64,000 nt of DNA from Paracoccaceae bacterium (GCA_017510335.1 JAFWNM010000001.1:52176-116175); one strand, 5' to 3'; shown: positions 56,369-64,000, counted from the first letter of the stretch. Notes: generated by a model not told the origin, from the letters alone. Numbers and translations: made by a program.

Positions 56369-57108
56369 GGGGGCTTGCGGGGCAAACCTATTGGGTGGTC
56401 GGCGCCTCCGAAGGGTTGGGGCGCGCGCTTGCGCAGCAGTTGTCACAGGCGGGGTGTTCGCTGGTCTTGTCTGCGCGCACTGCAGACAAACTGCAGGCGC
56501 TTGCCGCCGAGTTGCCCAACCCTACGCGCGTCGTTGCCTGCGACGTGTCCGACAGGGCGTCTGTTGTGGCGGCGGCACGCGCAGCGGGGCCGGTGGATGG
56601 GCTTGTCTGGCTGGCAGGCGTCTATTGGCCGTTTGCCGCCCAGAAATGGGATGCGGAAAAGGCCGAAACCATGTTTGACGTAAACCTGACAGGGGCGGCG
56701 CGCGTGCTGGGACAGGTGGTGCCGCATATGGTCGCGCGCCGTCAGGGCCATATTGTGATTGTGGGGTCATTGTCGGGCTATCGCGGCTTGCCGGGGTCCA
56801 TTGGCTACAGTTCCAGCAAGGCCGGATTGATGCATCTGGCCGAATCGATGCATGCCGACCTGCGCGGGTCCGGTGTCGATGTGCAATTGGCCAATCCCGG
56901 CTTCATCCGCACCCGGTTGACGGACAAGAACGACTTTGCCATGCCGTTCCTGATGGAACCTGACAGGGCGGCGGCTGACATCATGTCCCTGATGCGCGGG
57001 TATAAATTCCAGCGCGCCTTTCCGCGTGTTTTCTCTTGGCTGTTTCGCGGTGCGAACTTCCTGCCGGATTGGGCCTATTACCGGCTGTTCGGGGGCAAAT
57101 CCGGCTAG
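56365..57108 (+). CDS. Short-chain dehydrogenase/reductase
   Basis: The 247-residue classical SDR has the cofactor motif VGASEGLGRALAQQL at residues 11-25, and catalytic Ser, Tyr and Lys in VGSLSGYRGLPGSIGYSSSKAG (YxxxK as Y-S-S-S-K). The Arg after the second strand (LSARTADKL) suggests NADP(H). Substrate is unknown; in this operon it may act on a modified fatty acid. It is the last gene of the operon; a repeat element starts 86 bases downstream. Confidence 0.9.
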   Translation: MRGLAGQTYWVVGASEGLGRALAQQLSQAGCSLVLSARTADKLQALAAELPNPTRVVACDVSDRASVVAAARAAGPVDGLVWLAGVYWPFAAQKWDAEKAETMFDVNLTGAARVLGQVVPHMVARRQGHIVIVGSLSGYRGLPGSIGYSSSKAGLMHLAESMHADLRGSGVDVQLANPGFIRTRLTDKNDFAMPFLMEPDRAAADIMSLMRGYKFQRAFPRVFSWLFRGANFLPDWAYYRLFGGKSG

Positions 57109-57527
57109 GGCCTGATGCGCAACGCCAGCCGAAGCCGACACGCTGCCGCGCCATGTTTGGCCAGGTTGACCGCTGGTGGGTATATGCGCTTTTTGGCCTG
57201 AAGGGGACGTTGGCACTTGGATGAAGCCCGCGCGATCGGCGGGCCGGGGTCTGCCGGTCCCACGTTTTAGGGGCGCAGTTTATGCAGGCGGCATACTCCT
57301 GAGTTCAAAGGCTTGGCGTGCCTTCAGGCCATCGGCAGGCCGCGGGACGGCCCGCCGATAGTGCGGCGGCCTGCGGCCTTTGCTCTGCACTGGGGCATTC
57401 CTTCAACGTCCCCTTCAGGCCATTCCCGCGCCGTGCGGCTTGTCCGGCATGACAGCGCGACACGCGATATCTATTGCATGATTGAGCCCTTTGCGCGACA
57501 CTTGTTCCCAATCAACAGGAGGACGGC
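57109..57527. other. Noncoding stretch holding repeat copy 1
   Basis: Of the 419 bases, 227 are the MITE-like repeat (57195-57421). The flanks (86 and 106 bases) show no gene or recognisable site. Short open frames across the repeat have no ribosome sites. Confidence 0.6.
57195..57421 (-). repeat. MITE-like repeat element, copy 1
   Basis: A 227-bp noncoding element bounded by perfect 18-bp terminal inverted repeats (GGCCTGAAGGGGACGTTG and its complement). The interior is GC-rich with internal palindromes (for example around GGCCGCGGGACGGCCCG). It is orientated opposite to the copies at 58454 and 63831 and matches the latter at well over 80% by eye. It carries no transposase and no coding signal. 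Confidence 0.87.
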
Positions 57528-57857
57528 ATGCTTGCAATCAGCCCGCGCAAGATTGTTCACATCATTTATCTGGCCCGTGAAGGGACCACGGGCGCAGCAC
57601 AGGTCCATGCGTTTATTGACGGGCTGAACGAAGATGAACAAGCCAGCCTGACTGCCGTTGCATGGGTGGGGCGTGGCGCCTTCGAACCCGAGGATTATGA
57701 CGAAGCTGTGGCCACTGCCATGGCCGAAGCCACCACCCCGACTGCAGATTACCTGCTGGGCATGCCCCATGTGGCAGAACATCTTGAAAACGGGCTGGAA
57801 GCGCTGGGCGTTGATATCACCGGCGAAGAAGAGGATTTCCTGAAACAGGGGTCCTGA
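57528..57857 (+). CDS. DUF3775-family protein
   Basis: The 109-residue acidic cytoplasmic protein has the DUF3775 pattern, here ISPRKIVHIIYLARE at the start, then AFIDGLNEDEQASLTAVAWVGRGAFEPEDYDEAV. A GGAGG ribosome site lies 6 bases before the ATG. No function is known for the family. It is convergent with the GTA-type holin gene. Confidence 0.87.
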   Translation: MLAISPRKIVHIIYLAREGTTGAAQVHAFIDGLNEDEQASLTAVAWVGRGAFEPEDYDEAVATAMAEATTPTADYLLGMPHVAEHLENGLEALGVDITGEEEDFLKQGS

Positions 57858-57868
57858 AGTGGGGCGCC

Positions 57869-58378
57869 TCAGGCGCTGCCCTGTTTCCATTCGGCCATTG
57901 CGGGGTTGTCCAACTCTGGCAGGGGGGTGGTGCCTTTGGGGGGGGCGGGGGTCTGCTGGCCCTGTGGCGGTGTTCTGGTGCATCTGATGTGATGGGCTTC
58001 GCGCGCGCCGAAATAGAACGCCACAACTGCCCCCAGCAACCACCACAACGGGTCGGGGACCCCTGACAGGGCGTGCATGCGCCGGGCAAACCCGTCGGGG
58101 TCCGTCATCGCATAGACAAACAGCGCCAATGTCCCCAAGGCCAGCAGCGGGCGCGGCAGGCGGTTCAGCCCGTTGACGGCCGAATCAAACCAGCCCCCCC
58201 GCGCGAACTGGAATTCCGCGCTGTGGCTGGCATGGGCGGCTTTATACGCATCATGGCCCAACTCCATCGCGCGCGTGGCATTGGGGCGAAACACTTCGGC
58301 CACGGATGTGACAGTCTGCCCCAGCGCGCGGGCTTCGCGGGCACCGCCAAACAGCAGGCCGAACAGGGAACGTATCAT
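57869..58378 (-). CDS. Three-helix holin, gene-transfer-agent type
   Basis: The 169-residue protein matches the 3TM holin family of gene transfer agents: N-terminal helix, the conserved VAEVFRPNATRAMELGHDAYKAAHASHSAEFQFARGGWFD core, then two membrane helices (about 78-96 and 110-128) around MTDPDGFARRMHALSGVPDPLWWLL. Holins form membrane pores that let the endolysin reach the wall. The matching endolysin lies upstream on the same strand, 315 bases away. In Rhodobacter capsulatus the two genes are adjacent, so the inserted repeat between them is unusual. Confidence 0.88.
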   Translation of the reverse strand: MIRSLFGLLFGGAREARALGQTVTSVAEVFRPNATRAMELGHDAYKAAHASHSAEFQFARGGWFDSAVNGLNRLPRPLLALGTLALFVYAMTDPDGFARRMHALSGVPDPLWWLLGAVVAFYFGAREAHHIRCTRTPPQGQQTPAPPKGTTPLPELDNPAMAEWKQGSA

Positions 58379-58453
58379 GGGATTGGTCCTTTTTATCGGG
58401 TCGGGTTGGAAAGACGATCAAGCCTGGTGGGGGAAGGGGAGGGCGAAGGGATT

Positions 58454-58682
58454 GGCCTGAAACGCACGTTGGAAACTTTCCAAGGCGCGGTGCCGAGGCC
58501 GCAGGTGGCCCACGCCATCGGCGGGCCGTCCAGCGGCCTGCCGGTTTGGCCAGCGACATGCCAAGCCTTTTAACGCCGGAGTATGCCGCCTGCATAAAGT
58601 GAACTTCGCCAACGCCGGATCGGCAGACCCCGGCCCGCCGATGGCGCGGGCATTATCCAAGTGCGAAGGGCCGCAACAGGCC
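58454..58682 (+). repeat. MITE-like repeat element, copy 2, inside the GTA lysis cassette
   Basis: A 229-bp degenerate copy of the 57195 element, same strand orientation as the 63831 copy. It retains GGCCTGAA at its left and CAGGCC at its right, and internal blocks such as GGCGGGCCGTCC, GGAGTATGCCGCCTGCATAAA and CGGCAGACCCCGGCCCGCC. It lies between the endolysin stop (12 bases away) and the holin start (75 bases away), thus separating two genes that are normally linked. Confidence 0.85.
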
Positions 58683-58693
58683 AATGCCTGCCG

Positions 58694-59293
58694 CTACCCC
58701 CACCCCCTGACCCGTTCACGGTGCTGCGCGTCCGACAGATGAAACCTTGCGCTGATGAATTCTTCCGCGCGTGTGATCCAGCCGCCTTTGCCACCATCGC
58801 GCCTGCGCGCGAATTTGCGGCTGGCGGGGCGCTGGTCTGCGATGCGGTAATAATAATCGCGCCGCGCGATCCCGTAGGCATCGACCAGATGCGACGGCGC
58901 CATGTCATAGGCACGATGCGTCGCTGCAATGGTTTGCGGACCGATCACCCCGTCGCTGGCCACATCCAGCCCCATCTGCACCAGCAGGCGTTGCAACAGG
59001 CGCACAGCATTCGCGCCCGCATTCACATACATGTCAAACACCGTGGGCCATAGGGGTTCGGGCAATTCGGAAATGCGCGGTCGGGTGAAGTAATGGTCCA
59101 CATAGATTTCGATCGCCTGCTCGCGCGTCAGGGCGCGCACATCGTCCACACTGACGCGCGCCCCCGGGCGCAGGCGGCGCAATGTGTGGATGGTCACACC
59201 GAAATTCGTGGCCCCGCCGGGATCATCGGGGTCATTGACGAAGCCGCCTTCGCGGGCGACAATCTGCGCAGCAAGTTGGGATACGGTTTTCAT
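58694..59293 (-). CDS. GH108 endolysin (N-acetylmuramidase), gene-transfer-agent type
   Basis: From the ATG at 59293 the protein has 199 residues. The glycoside hydrolase 108 domain (about 1-95) has the catalytic Glu in VAREGGFVNDPDDPGGATNFGVT. A peptidoglycan-binding-like domain of the PG_binding_3 type follows, with DGVIGPQTIAATHR in the middle. It cuts the glycan backbone to release particles from the cell. Together with the downstream holin it is the lysis cassette of gene transfer agents; the GTA structural cluster is not in this window. Confidence 0.9.
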   Translation of the reverse strand: MKTVSQLAAQIVAREGGFVNDPDDPGGATNFGVTIHTLRRLRPGARVSVDDVRALTREQAIEIYVDHYFTRPRISELPEPLWPTVFDMYVNAGANAVRLLQRLLVQMGLDVASDGVIGPQTIAATHRAYDMAPSHLVDAYGIARRDYYYRIADQRPASRKFARRRDGGKGGWITRAEEFISARFHLSDAQHRERVRGWG

Positions 59294-59456
59294 GGGGCAC
59301 CTGTTGCAAATCCTGTGAAGGGCCAATTTGCCAGCAGGGCGCAAATATCTTGCTAGCACGGCGTGCGTTGCGCTGCGTTCGCGTGACCCTTTGCCCCTTT
59401 TCCCGCCGCCATCTTTGGGCTATCTGGCCAGATACCGAAGTGAAGGATAGCCCGCC

Positions 59457-60584
59457 ATGACCTATGAAACCCCCGGCGAGGTTGAGCAGAACTGGCGCGA
59501 TGCCATCTCGACCATCGAAGAGATCATTGATGAGGCTCGCAATGGCCGCATGTTCATTCTTGTGGACCACGAAGACCGCGAGAATGAAGGGGATCTGGTG
59601 ATCCCTGCGCAGATGGCCACGCCAGAGGTGATCAATTTCATGGCGACCCATGGCAAGGGCCTGATCTGCCTGACGCTGCCGGGCGAACGTATTGACCAGT
59701 TGGGCCTGCCGTTGATGGCGTCCAGCAATTCATCGCGCCATGAAACCGCCTTTACAGTGTCGATTGAAGCGCGCGAAGGGGTGTCTACGGGCATTTCCGC
59801 CTATGACCGCGCACGCACCGTCGCGGTGGCGATTGACCCCGCCAAGGGCGCTGCCGATATTGCCACCCCCGGCCATGTATTCCCGCTACGCGCGCGCGAC
59901 GGGGGCGTGCTGGTGCGCGCGGGCCATACCGAAGCGGCGGTGGATATTTCGCGCCTTGCGGGGTTGAACCCGTCGGGCGTGATTTGCGAGGTGATGAAAG
60001 AAGATGGCGACATGGCCCGCCTGCCGGACCTTGTGGCGTTTGCACAAAAACACGGGCTGAAAATCGGCACAATTTCGGACCTGATTGCCTATCGTCGCAG
60101 GCATGACAATCTTGTGCGCGTCATGCATGAAGAAACGGTTACGTCCGAATTTGGTGGCGAATGGGTCATGCGGGTGTATTCCGACACCACCCAAGGGGCC
60201 GAACATGTCGTGCTGATCAAGGGTGACATCACCACGCCAGACCCCGTTCTGGTGCGCATGCATGCATTTGATCCGCTGCTGGATATGGTGGGCACTGGTG
60301 GCACGGGGCGCGCAGGTGAATTTTCCGATGCCATGCGCCTGATTGCCGATGAAGGGCGCGGGGTTATCGTGTTGCTGCGCGACACGCATATGAAAATGTC
60401 CAGTTCCGACAGTTCGCCGCAAACCTTGCGCCAATATGGGCTGGGCGCGCAAATCCTGTCTTCGCTGGGATTGCATGATCTGATTTTGCTGACAAATTCG
60501 GCAACGCCGCGGGTGGTGGGGCTGGATGGGTATGGCCTGTCCATCACGGGCACGCGCAAAATTCCGTCTGTGAAGGGCGCCTGA
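59457..60584 (+). CDS. ribB: 3,4-dihydroxy-2-butanone 4-phosphate synthase with inactive-looking GTP cyclohydrolase II-like domain
   Basis: The N-terminal RibB domain (about 18-215) is intact: the DHEDRENEGDL acidic loop, HETAFTVSI, and the RAGHTEAAVDISRLAG segment. The C-terminal domain (about 220-375) resembles RibA, but the zinc-binding cysteines and GTP-site pattern are missing: where RibA has HSECxTGDxxGSxxCDCG this protein has HAFDPLLDMVGTGGTG. It should make the four-carbon unit of riboflavin but not open GTP. A separate RibA must exist elsewhere. It is followed by ribH and nusB. Confidence 0.93.
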   Translation: MTYETPGEVEQNWRDAISTIEEIIDEARNGRMFILVDHEDRENEGDLVIPAQMATPEVINFMATHGKGLICLTLPGERIDQLGLPLMASSNSSRHETAFTVSIEAREGVSTGISAYDRARTVAVAIDPAKGAADIATPGHVFPLRARDGGVLVRAGHTEAAVDISRLAGLNPSGVICEVMKEDGDMARLPDLVAFAQKHGLKIGTISDLIAYRRRHDNLVRVMHEETVTSEFGGEWVMRVYSDTTQGAEHVVLIKGDITTPDPVLVRMHAFDPLLDMVGTGGTGRAGEFSDAMRLIADEGRGVIVLLRDTHMKMSSSDSSPQTLRQYGLGAQILSSLGLHDLILLTNSATPRVVGLDGYGLSITGTRKIPSVKGA

Positions 60585-60585
60585 C

Positions 60586-61134
60586 ATGGCCGGACATGAA
60601 ACGCATTACACCCTGCCGCGCCCCGAATTTGACCGCGCACCCAAGCTGCTGATCGTCGTGGCGCCTTATTACAAGGACATCACCGACCAGCTTGTGGCCG
60701 GTGCCCGCGCCGAGATAGAGGCCGCAGGCGGAACCCATGACACAATCGAAGTGCCCGGCGCGCTGGAAGTGCCCACAGCCATAGGGCAGGCGATGCGCAT
60801 GTCCAATTTCGACGGGTTCGTGGGGCTGGGATGTGTCATTCGCGGGGAAACCACGCATTATGACACAGTGTGCAATGACAGTTCGCGTGCAATCGCACTG
60901 CTGGGGTTGCAAGGGGCTTGCGTCGGGAATGGTATCCTGACAGTGGAAAACCGCGCCCAAGCGCTGGTGCGCGCGGATGCGGGCGGCCAGAACAAAGGCG
61001 GCGGCGCAGCGGCGGCAGCGCTGCACCTTGTCGCGCTGGCACGGCGCTGGGGCGGGGCGCGGCGGTCCGTGGGGTTCATGCCCGAACGCACGGAATTCGA
61101 CATTGCGGGTGGTAACGGAAATCCGGTGGCGTGA
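60586..61134 (+). CDS. ribH: 6,7-dimethyl-8-ribityllumazine synthase
   Basis: The 182-residue lumazine synthase has the phosphate/substrate regions VPGALEVPTAIG, GCVIRGETTHYD (catalytic His in the HYD) and NGILTVEN. It condenses the RibB product with the pyrimidine intermediate in riboflavin synthesis and assembles into pentamers or capsids. It begins one base after the ribB stop and overlaps nusB (GTGA). The C terminus is about 20 residues longer than the E. coli enzyme. Confidence 0.96.
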   Translation: MAGHETHYTLPRPEFDRAPKLLIVVAPYYKDITDQLVAGARAEIEAAGGTHDTIEVPGALEVPTAIGQAMRMSNFDGFVGLGCVIRGETTHYDTVCNDSSRAIALLGLQGACVGNGILTVENRAQALVRADAGGQNKGGGAAAAALHLVALARRWGGARRSVGFMPERTEFDIAGGNGNPVA

Positions 61135-61619
61135 TGATGACAATGAACAAGAAATCCCCGACAGTCGAAGAAAAGCGCGCCCTGCGGGGTGCTGCGCGGT
61201 TTTATGCCGTGCAGGCCCTGTTTCAGATGGAAGCGTCTGATCGCGGGGTTGAAGAAACCCTGCGCGAATTCGATGCGCACCGCATCGGGGCGGAAACCGA
61301 AGATGAAACCTGGGCCGAGGCCGACATCAATTTCTTTCGTCGGCTGGTCGATGCGGCAGTGGACCGGCAGGGTGCGATTGACCAGATGACCGACCGCGCC
61401 CTTGTGGCGAAATGGCCCATCGCGCGCATTGACCCCACCTTGCGCGCGCTGTTTCGCGCCGCTGGCGCTGAATTTCTGGTCGCGCAAACCCCGGTCCGCG
61501 TCATCATCAGCGAATTTGTGGCCCTTGCTGGCGCGTTCTTCCCCGAAAGCCGCGAACAGAAATTCGTCAATGCGGTTCTGGACCACATGGCCCACGAGGC
61601 CCGCGCGGCCGAATTCTGA
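61131..61619 (+). CDS. nusB: Transcription antitermination factor NusB
   Basis: The 162-residue helical protein has the N-terminal RGAARFYAVQALFQME and C-terminal PVRVIISEFVALAGAFFPESREQKFVNAVLDHMA segments of NusB. It binds boxA in rRNA leaders with NusE (S10). It overlaps the ribH stop; start codons at 61131 (GTG), 61134, 61137 and 61143 are all available. The ribH-nusB order is common in bacteria. Confidence 0.95.
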   Translation: MMMTMNKKSPTVEEKRALRGAARFYAVQALFQMEASDRGVEETLREFDAHRIGAETEDETWAEADINFFRRLVDAAVDRQGAIDQMTDRALVAKWPIARIDPTLRALFRAAGAEFLVAQTPVRVIISEFVALAGAFFPESREQKFVNAVLDHMAHEARAAEF

Positions 61620-61626
61620 CAAGGCC

Positions 61627-62265
61627 ATGCAGCCGCGACTGAGTGCAGAAATATTGCTTCAGGCGTATCGGCAGGGCGTGTTCCCCATGGCCGAAAGCCG
61701 CGACGATGACCGGCTGTATTGGTTTGACCCCGTTTTGCGCGGCATCTTGCCGCTGGGTGGGTTCCATATGTCGCGGTCGCTGGCACGGCGCATTCGCACA
61801 ACGCCGTTTCAGGTGACGCTGAACCAGGATTTCGCAGGGGTTATGGCCGGGTGCGCCGCGCGTGAAACCACATGGATCAACGCCGAGATAACGCGCCTGT
61901 TCAATGAGCTGCACCGGAACAGCCATGCGCATTCGCTGGAAATCTGGCACGGTGCGGACCTTGTCGGCGGGGTGTATGGTGTGGCGCTTGGCGGGGCGTT
62001 TTGCGGTGAAAGCATGTTTTCGCGCCGCAAGGATGCATCAAAAATCGCGCTGGCCTATCTGGTCACGCATTTGCGCGCTTGCGGGTTCACGCTGTTTGAC
62101 ACGCAATACCTGACAGACCATCTGGCCAGTCTTGGCGGGCGGGAAATTTCGCGGGCCCAGTATCGGCGCAAACTGGCGCGTGCCCTGACGGAAGATGCCG
62201 ATATTCACCGCCATCCGCTGCCGTCAGGTCACGATGTCTTGCAGCTTATGACCCAAAGATCATAG
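61627..62265 (+). CDS. aat: Leucyl/phenylalanyl-tRNA-protein transferase
   Basis: The 212-residue protein has the family segments LLQAYRQGVFPMAE near the start, WFDPVLRGILPL and the GGVYGVALGGAFCGESMFSR catalytic region with DTQYLTDHLASLG. It attaches Leu or Phe to N-terminal Arg/Lys for the N-degron pathway. It starts 7 bases after nusB, consistent with the same transcript. Its 3' end overlaps the convergent DUF2155 gene by 37 bases. Confidence 0.95.
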   Translation: MQPRLSAEILLQAYRQGVFPMAESRDDDRLYWFDPVLRGILPLGGFHMSRSLARRIRTTPFQVTLNQDFAGVMAGCAARETTWINAEITRLFNELHRNSHAHSLEIWHGADLVGGVYGVALGGAFCGESMFSRRKDASKIALAYLVTHLRACGFTLFDTQYLTDHLASLGGREISRAQYRRKLARALTEDADIHRHPLPSGHDVLQLMTQRS

Positions 62266-62633
62266 CGCCCATGATCCAGCGCGTTCAGCGCGGGGCTGGA
62301 CGCAATCATCCAGCCTGAAAACAGCATTTCCTCGGCGCGTGTGTCATAGACATCGATCCAGGCATAGGCTTCTGCGGCAGGGTTGTCTGCGGGATAGCGG
62401 CATTCCTTCAGCATGGCGACAAGGTGGCCAATACGGGCATCCTGCCCCTGGTCGACTTCGAAATCCACACTGGTGCCTGCCACACGGTCCAGCCCCCGAA
62501 TAACAGCGCTGTCAGACCGTAAAATATGATCGCTTGCGCCGGGCACAGAAATGCCTTGCGCCACAGCGCTTTGCACGGTCAGCGCCGTGCCGAAAAAAAC
62601 TGTTACTGCAAAACTGGCAACTGCGCGACGCAT
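62229..62633 (-). CDS. Exported DUF2155 protein
   Basis: From the ATG at 62633 it has 134 residues with a signal peptide (about 1-25) and a C-terminal DUF2155 domain ending in AYAWIDVYDTRAEEMLFSGWMIASSPALNALDHGRYDLWVISC. The longer open frame upstream overlaps the NDUFA12-like gene and is not supported. DUF2155 proteins are conserved in alphaproteobacteria, often beside NDUFA12, aat or accB genes; the function is unknown. Confidence 0.88.
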   Translation of the reverse strand: MRRAVASFAVTVFFGTALTVQSAVAQGISVPGASDHILRSDSAVIRGLDRVAGTSVDFEVDQGQDARIGHLVAMLKECRYPADNPAAEAYAWIDVYDTRAEEMLFSGWMIASSPALNALDHGRYDLWVISCKTS

Positions 62634-62757
62634 CCTGACCCGACCTGTCCCAAAACGACCTGTTGATCCAAGCTTATGCACCAAGCCTGCAGGAATGGCC
62701 AGCGCGGCGCGGTCATCTTTGCTTGATCGGGGGTCGGGCGTGTTGCGCGTGCTGCGC

Positions 62758-63132
62758 TTATTCCGGTGTCCAGGCCTCGTAATCGGTGCGGGTTTTGGGC
62801 ATCTGCCGCCGGATGGACCCTTTGGGCGCATAGGCCAGCATTGTGCCTGTCAGGTTTTCCTGATGCGGCATTTCCCAGTCCTTATGCACGAAAGGCCGTT
62901 CGCTGGGCAATTCGTCCCAGGTGTGGTGCAGCCATCCATGCCAGTCCGGCGACACGCGGCTGGCTTCGGATTCGCCATTATAGATCACCCAGCGTTTCTT
63001 GCTGTCATGGGACCGGTAGAAGATATTGCCTTGAACATCCTCGCCAACCTTCACGCCCTTGCGCCAGGTAAAAAAGGCTGTGTTCAGGGTCGAATAGTTC
63101 CACCAGGTCACGAAGCGAAGCAGGAATTTCAT
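62758..63132 (-). CDS. NDUFA12-family complex I accessory subunit
   Basis: The 124-residue protein has the NDUFA12 pattern: [27 protein letters not shown] near the N terminus, RRWVIYNGE-type segment ([25 protein letters not shown]) and the C-terminal [15 protein letters not shown]. It is an accessory subunit of NADH:ubiquinone oxidoreductase shared by alphaproteobacteria and mitochondria. It lies upstream of DUF2155 on the minus strand. Confidence 0.94.
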   Translation of the reverse strand: MKFLLRFVTWWNYSTLNTAFFTWRKGVKVGEDVQGNIFYRSHDSKKRWVIYNGESEASRVSPDWHGWLHHTWDELPSERPFVHKDWEMPHQENLTGTMLAYAPKGSIRRQMPKTRTDYEAWTPE

Positions 63133-63229
63133 TGGTCACCCATAATCTGTTGCCGCATGGCGTTGCGTCCTTATGCACCAGCGGTGCAGGGAAATCCAGT
63201 GCCAAGCGTTCGCCCGCAGACGCGCCGTT

Positions 63230-63291
63230 GTGGCAAGTGCCGCAGTATCGCATGGAAGTCGTGGCAAGTGCCGCACTATGGCATGGAAACC
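63230..63291. repeat. Two tandem 31-bp repeats upstream of msrB
   Basis: Units 63230-63260 and 63261-63291 are identical at about 27 of 31 positions (beginning GTGGCAAGTGCCGCA). They lie in the 207-base region between the divergent NDUFA12-like and msrB genes. Confidence 0.75.
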
Positions 63292-63339
63292 GCGCAGTGC
63301 GCGCTTATATCCTGAATATGACCACATCAGGAGGTGCCG

Positions 63340-63783
63340 ATGCCCCGCTATGAACGCCGCCCCGAAATTATCGCGGCCCTGTCGCCCGAACAATACCATG
63401 TGACGCAGGAAAACGGCACTGAACGCCCGTGGTCCGGTGTCTATAACGACAACAAGCGTGCGGGAATCTACGTTGATATCGTTTCGGGGGAGCCGCTTTT
63501 CGCGTCCGCCGACAAATACGAATCAGGGTGCGGATGGCCCAGCTTCACCAAGCCGCTTGTGCCTGCCCATGTCGCGGAATTGCGCGACACCAGCCACGGC
63601 ATGACGCGCATCGAAGTGCGCTCGCGCCATGGGGACAGCCATCTGGGCCATGTATTCCCCGATGGCCCGCAAGATCGCGGTGGCTTGCGCTATTGCATCA
63701 ACTCCGCGTCGCTGCGTTTCATCCCCAAAGAGGAGATGGAGGCCGAAGGATACGGTGAATTTCTGGATCAGGTTGACGGCTAA
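63340..63783 (+). CDS. msrB: Peptide methionine-R-sulfoxide reductase MsrB
   Basis: The 147-residue enzyme has SGCGWPSF (family core), HLGHVFPDG and the catalytic Cys in [13 protein letters not shown]. The two CxxC pairs that bind structural zinc in many MsrB enzymes are replaced (VSGEPLF in place of the usual first CxxC), so this is a zinc-free form. It reduces the R form of methionine sulfoxide. AGGAGG lies 5 bases before the ATG at 63340. A repeat element begins 47 bases after the stop. Confidence 0.95.
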   Translation: MPRYERRPEIIAALSPEQYHVTQENGTERPWSGVYNDNKRAGIYVDIVSGEPLFASADKYESGCGWPSFTKPLVPAHVAELRDTSHGMTRIEVRSRHGDSHLGHVFPDGPQDRGGLRYCINSASLRFIPKEEMEAEGYGEFLDQVDG

Positions 63784-63830
63784 GCGGGCGCTGGCGTCAG
63801 GGATAAACCGCGGGCTTGCGGGTGGTTCCT

Positions 63831-64000
63831 GGCCTGAAGGGGACGTTGGGGAATGCCCAAGGTGCGGAGCAAAGGCCGCAGGCCGCCGCACCATCGGCGG
63901 GCCGTCCCGCGGCCTGCCGATTTCGCCAGTTCCACGCCAAGCCTTTGAACTCAGGAGTATGCCGCCTGCATAAACTGCGCCCCTAAAACGTGGGACCGGC
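63831..64000 (+). repeat. MITE-like repeat element, copy 3, cut by window edge
   Basis: The first 170 bp of the same element as 57195-57421, in the opposite orientation to it. It starts with the full 18-bp terminal repeat and runs through the GGAGTATGCCGCCTGCATAAA block before the window ends. The missing right end should lie about 57 bases beyond the window. Confidence 0.85.

Noticed and set aside
57176-57361. A 61-codon ORF inside the MITE-like element
   Set aside because: It lies wholly within noncoding repeat sequence, lacks a ribosome site and is not maintained in the other two copies.
57869-59293. A prophage remnant
   Set aside because: Only holin and endolysin are present, both of the GTA type, with no integrase, capsid or attachment sites in this window.
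59360-59456. FMN riboswitch before ribB
   Set aside because: The 97-base gap is too short and lacks the AGGGTGAAATTC-type and closing conserved segments.
62634-62831. Longer N terminus for the DUF2155 protein
   Set aside because: The extension overlaps the NDUFA12-like gene and would bury the clear signal peptide that begins at 62633.

Overview
The window looks like a chromosomal segment of a Rhodobacter-type alphaproteobacterium (Rhodobacteraceae/Paracoccaceae). The signs are a high-GC gene set, CcrM, an RpoE-ChrR pair with its usual divergent operon, a DUF1127 gene followed by CCUCCUCCC-loop small RNAs, a gene-transfer-agent (GTA) type holin/endolysin pair, a dcw cluster starting mraZ-rsmH-ftsL-ftsI, and complex I accessory factors of mitochondrial type (NDUFA9-, NDUFAF5- and NDUFA12-like). 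The genus is not provable from the sequence alone.

Layout. 1-9.2 kb: the end of a MORN-repeat protein, tRNA-Leu(CAG), an NDUFA9-like gene, then a long minus-strand run comF - glutaredoxin - nitrilase - MarR - ECF sigma - anti-sigma - fasciclin, with an NDUFAF5-like methyltransferase and hemH on plus. 9.5-18 kb: CAP lipoprotein, trpA, pyruvate carboxylase, a short BLUF photoreceptor and a UvrD helicase. 18.0-18.6 kb: a minus-strand array of six hairpins, each with CCUCCUCCC in its loop, behind a DUF1127 gene. This is a CcsR/'cuckoo RNA' locus. 18.8-31.2 kb: HIT protein, mrp, and the dcw cluster up to mraY, after which rarD and murD lie on the opposite strand. 31.7-41.5 kb: an acetate locus holding acs, adk, a DUF4212/SSS symporter pair, a CNB-CBS-DUF294 protein, a membrane protein, a lone REC domain, and a pseudokinase-like sensor fused to a DnaQ exonuclease.

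41.8-50.9 kb: tRNA-Cys(GCA), HIT protein, sulfotransferase, aldehyde dehydrogenase, a membrane-anchored winged-helix protein, secreted proteins of unknown function, rnhB, ccrM with three GANTC sites upstream, gamma-glutamyltransferase and an AhpD-like protein. 51-57 kb: chrR and rpoE facing a five-gene operon, with a good RpoE-type promoter on each side. 57.5-64 kb: DUF3775, a GTA-type holin and endolysin separated by a repeat, ribBA-ribH-nusB-aat, DUF2155, NDUFA12-like and msrB.

Two families of noncoding repeats cross the window: a MITE-like element of about 227 bp (57.2, 58.5 and 63.8 kb, the last cut by the edge) and a double-palindrome element of about 100 bp (3.0 and 17.9 kb). The signals most worth following are the six-unit small RNA array, the repeat inside the GTA lysis cassette, the pseudokinase-exonuclease of the acetate locus, and the break in the dcw cluster.
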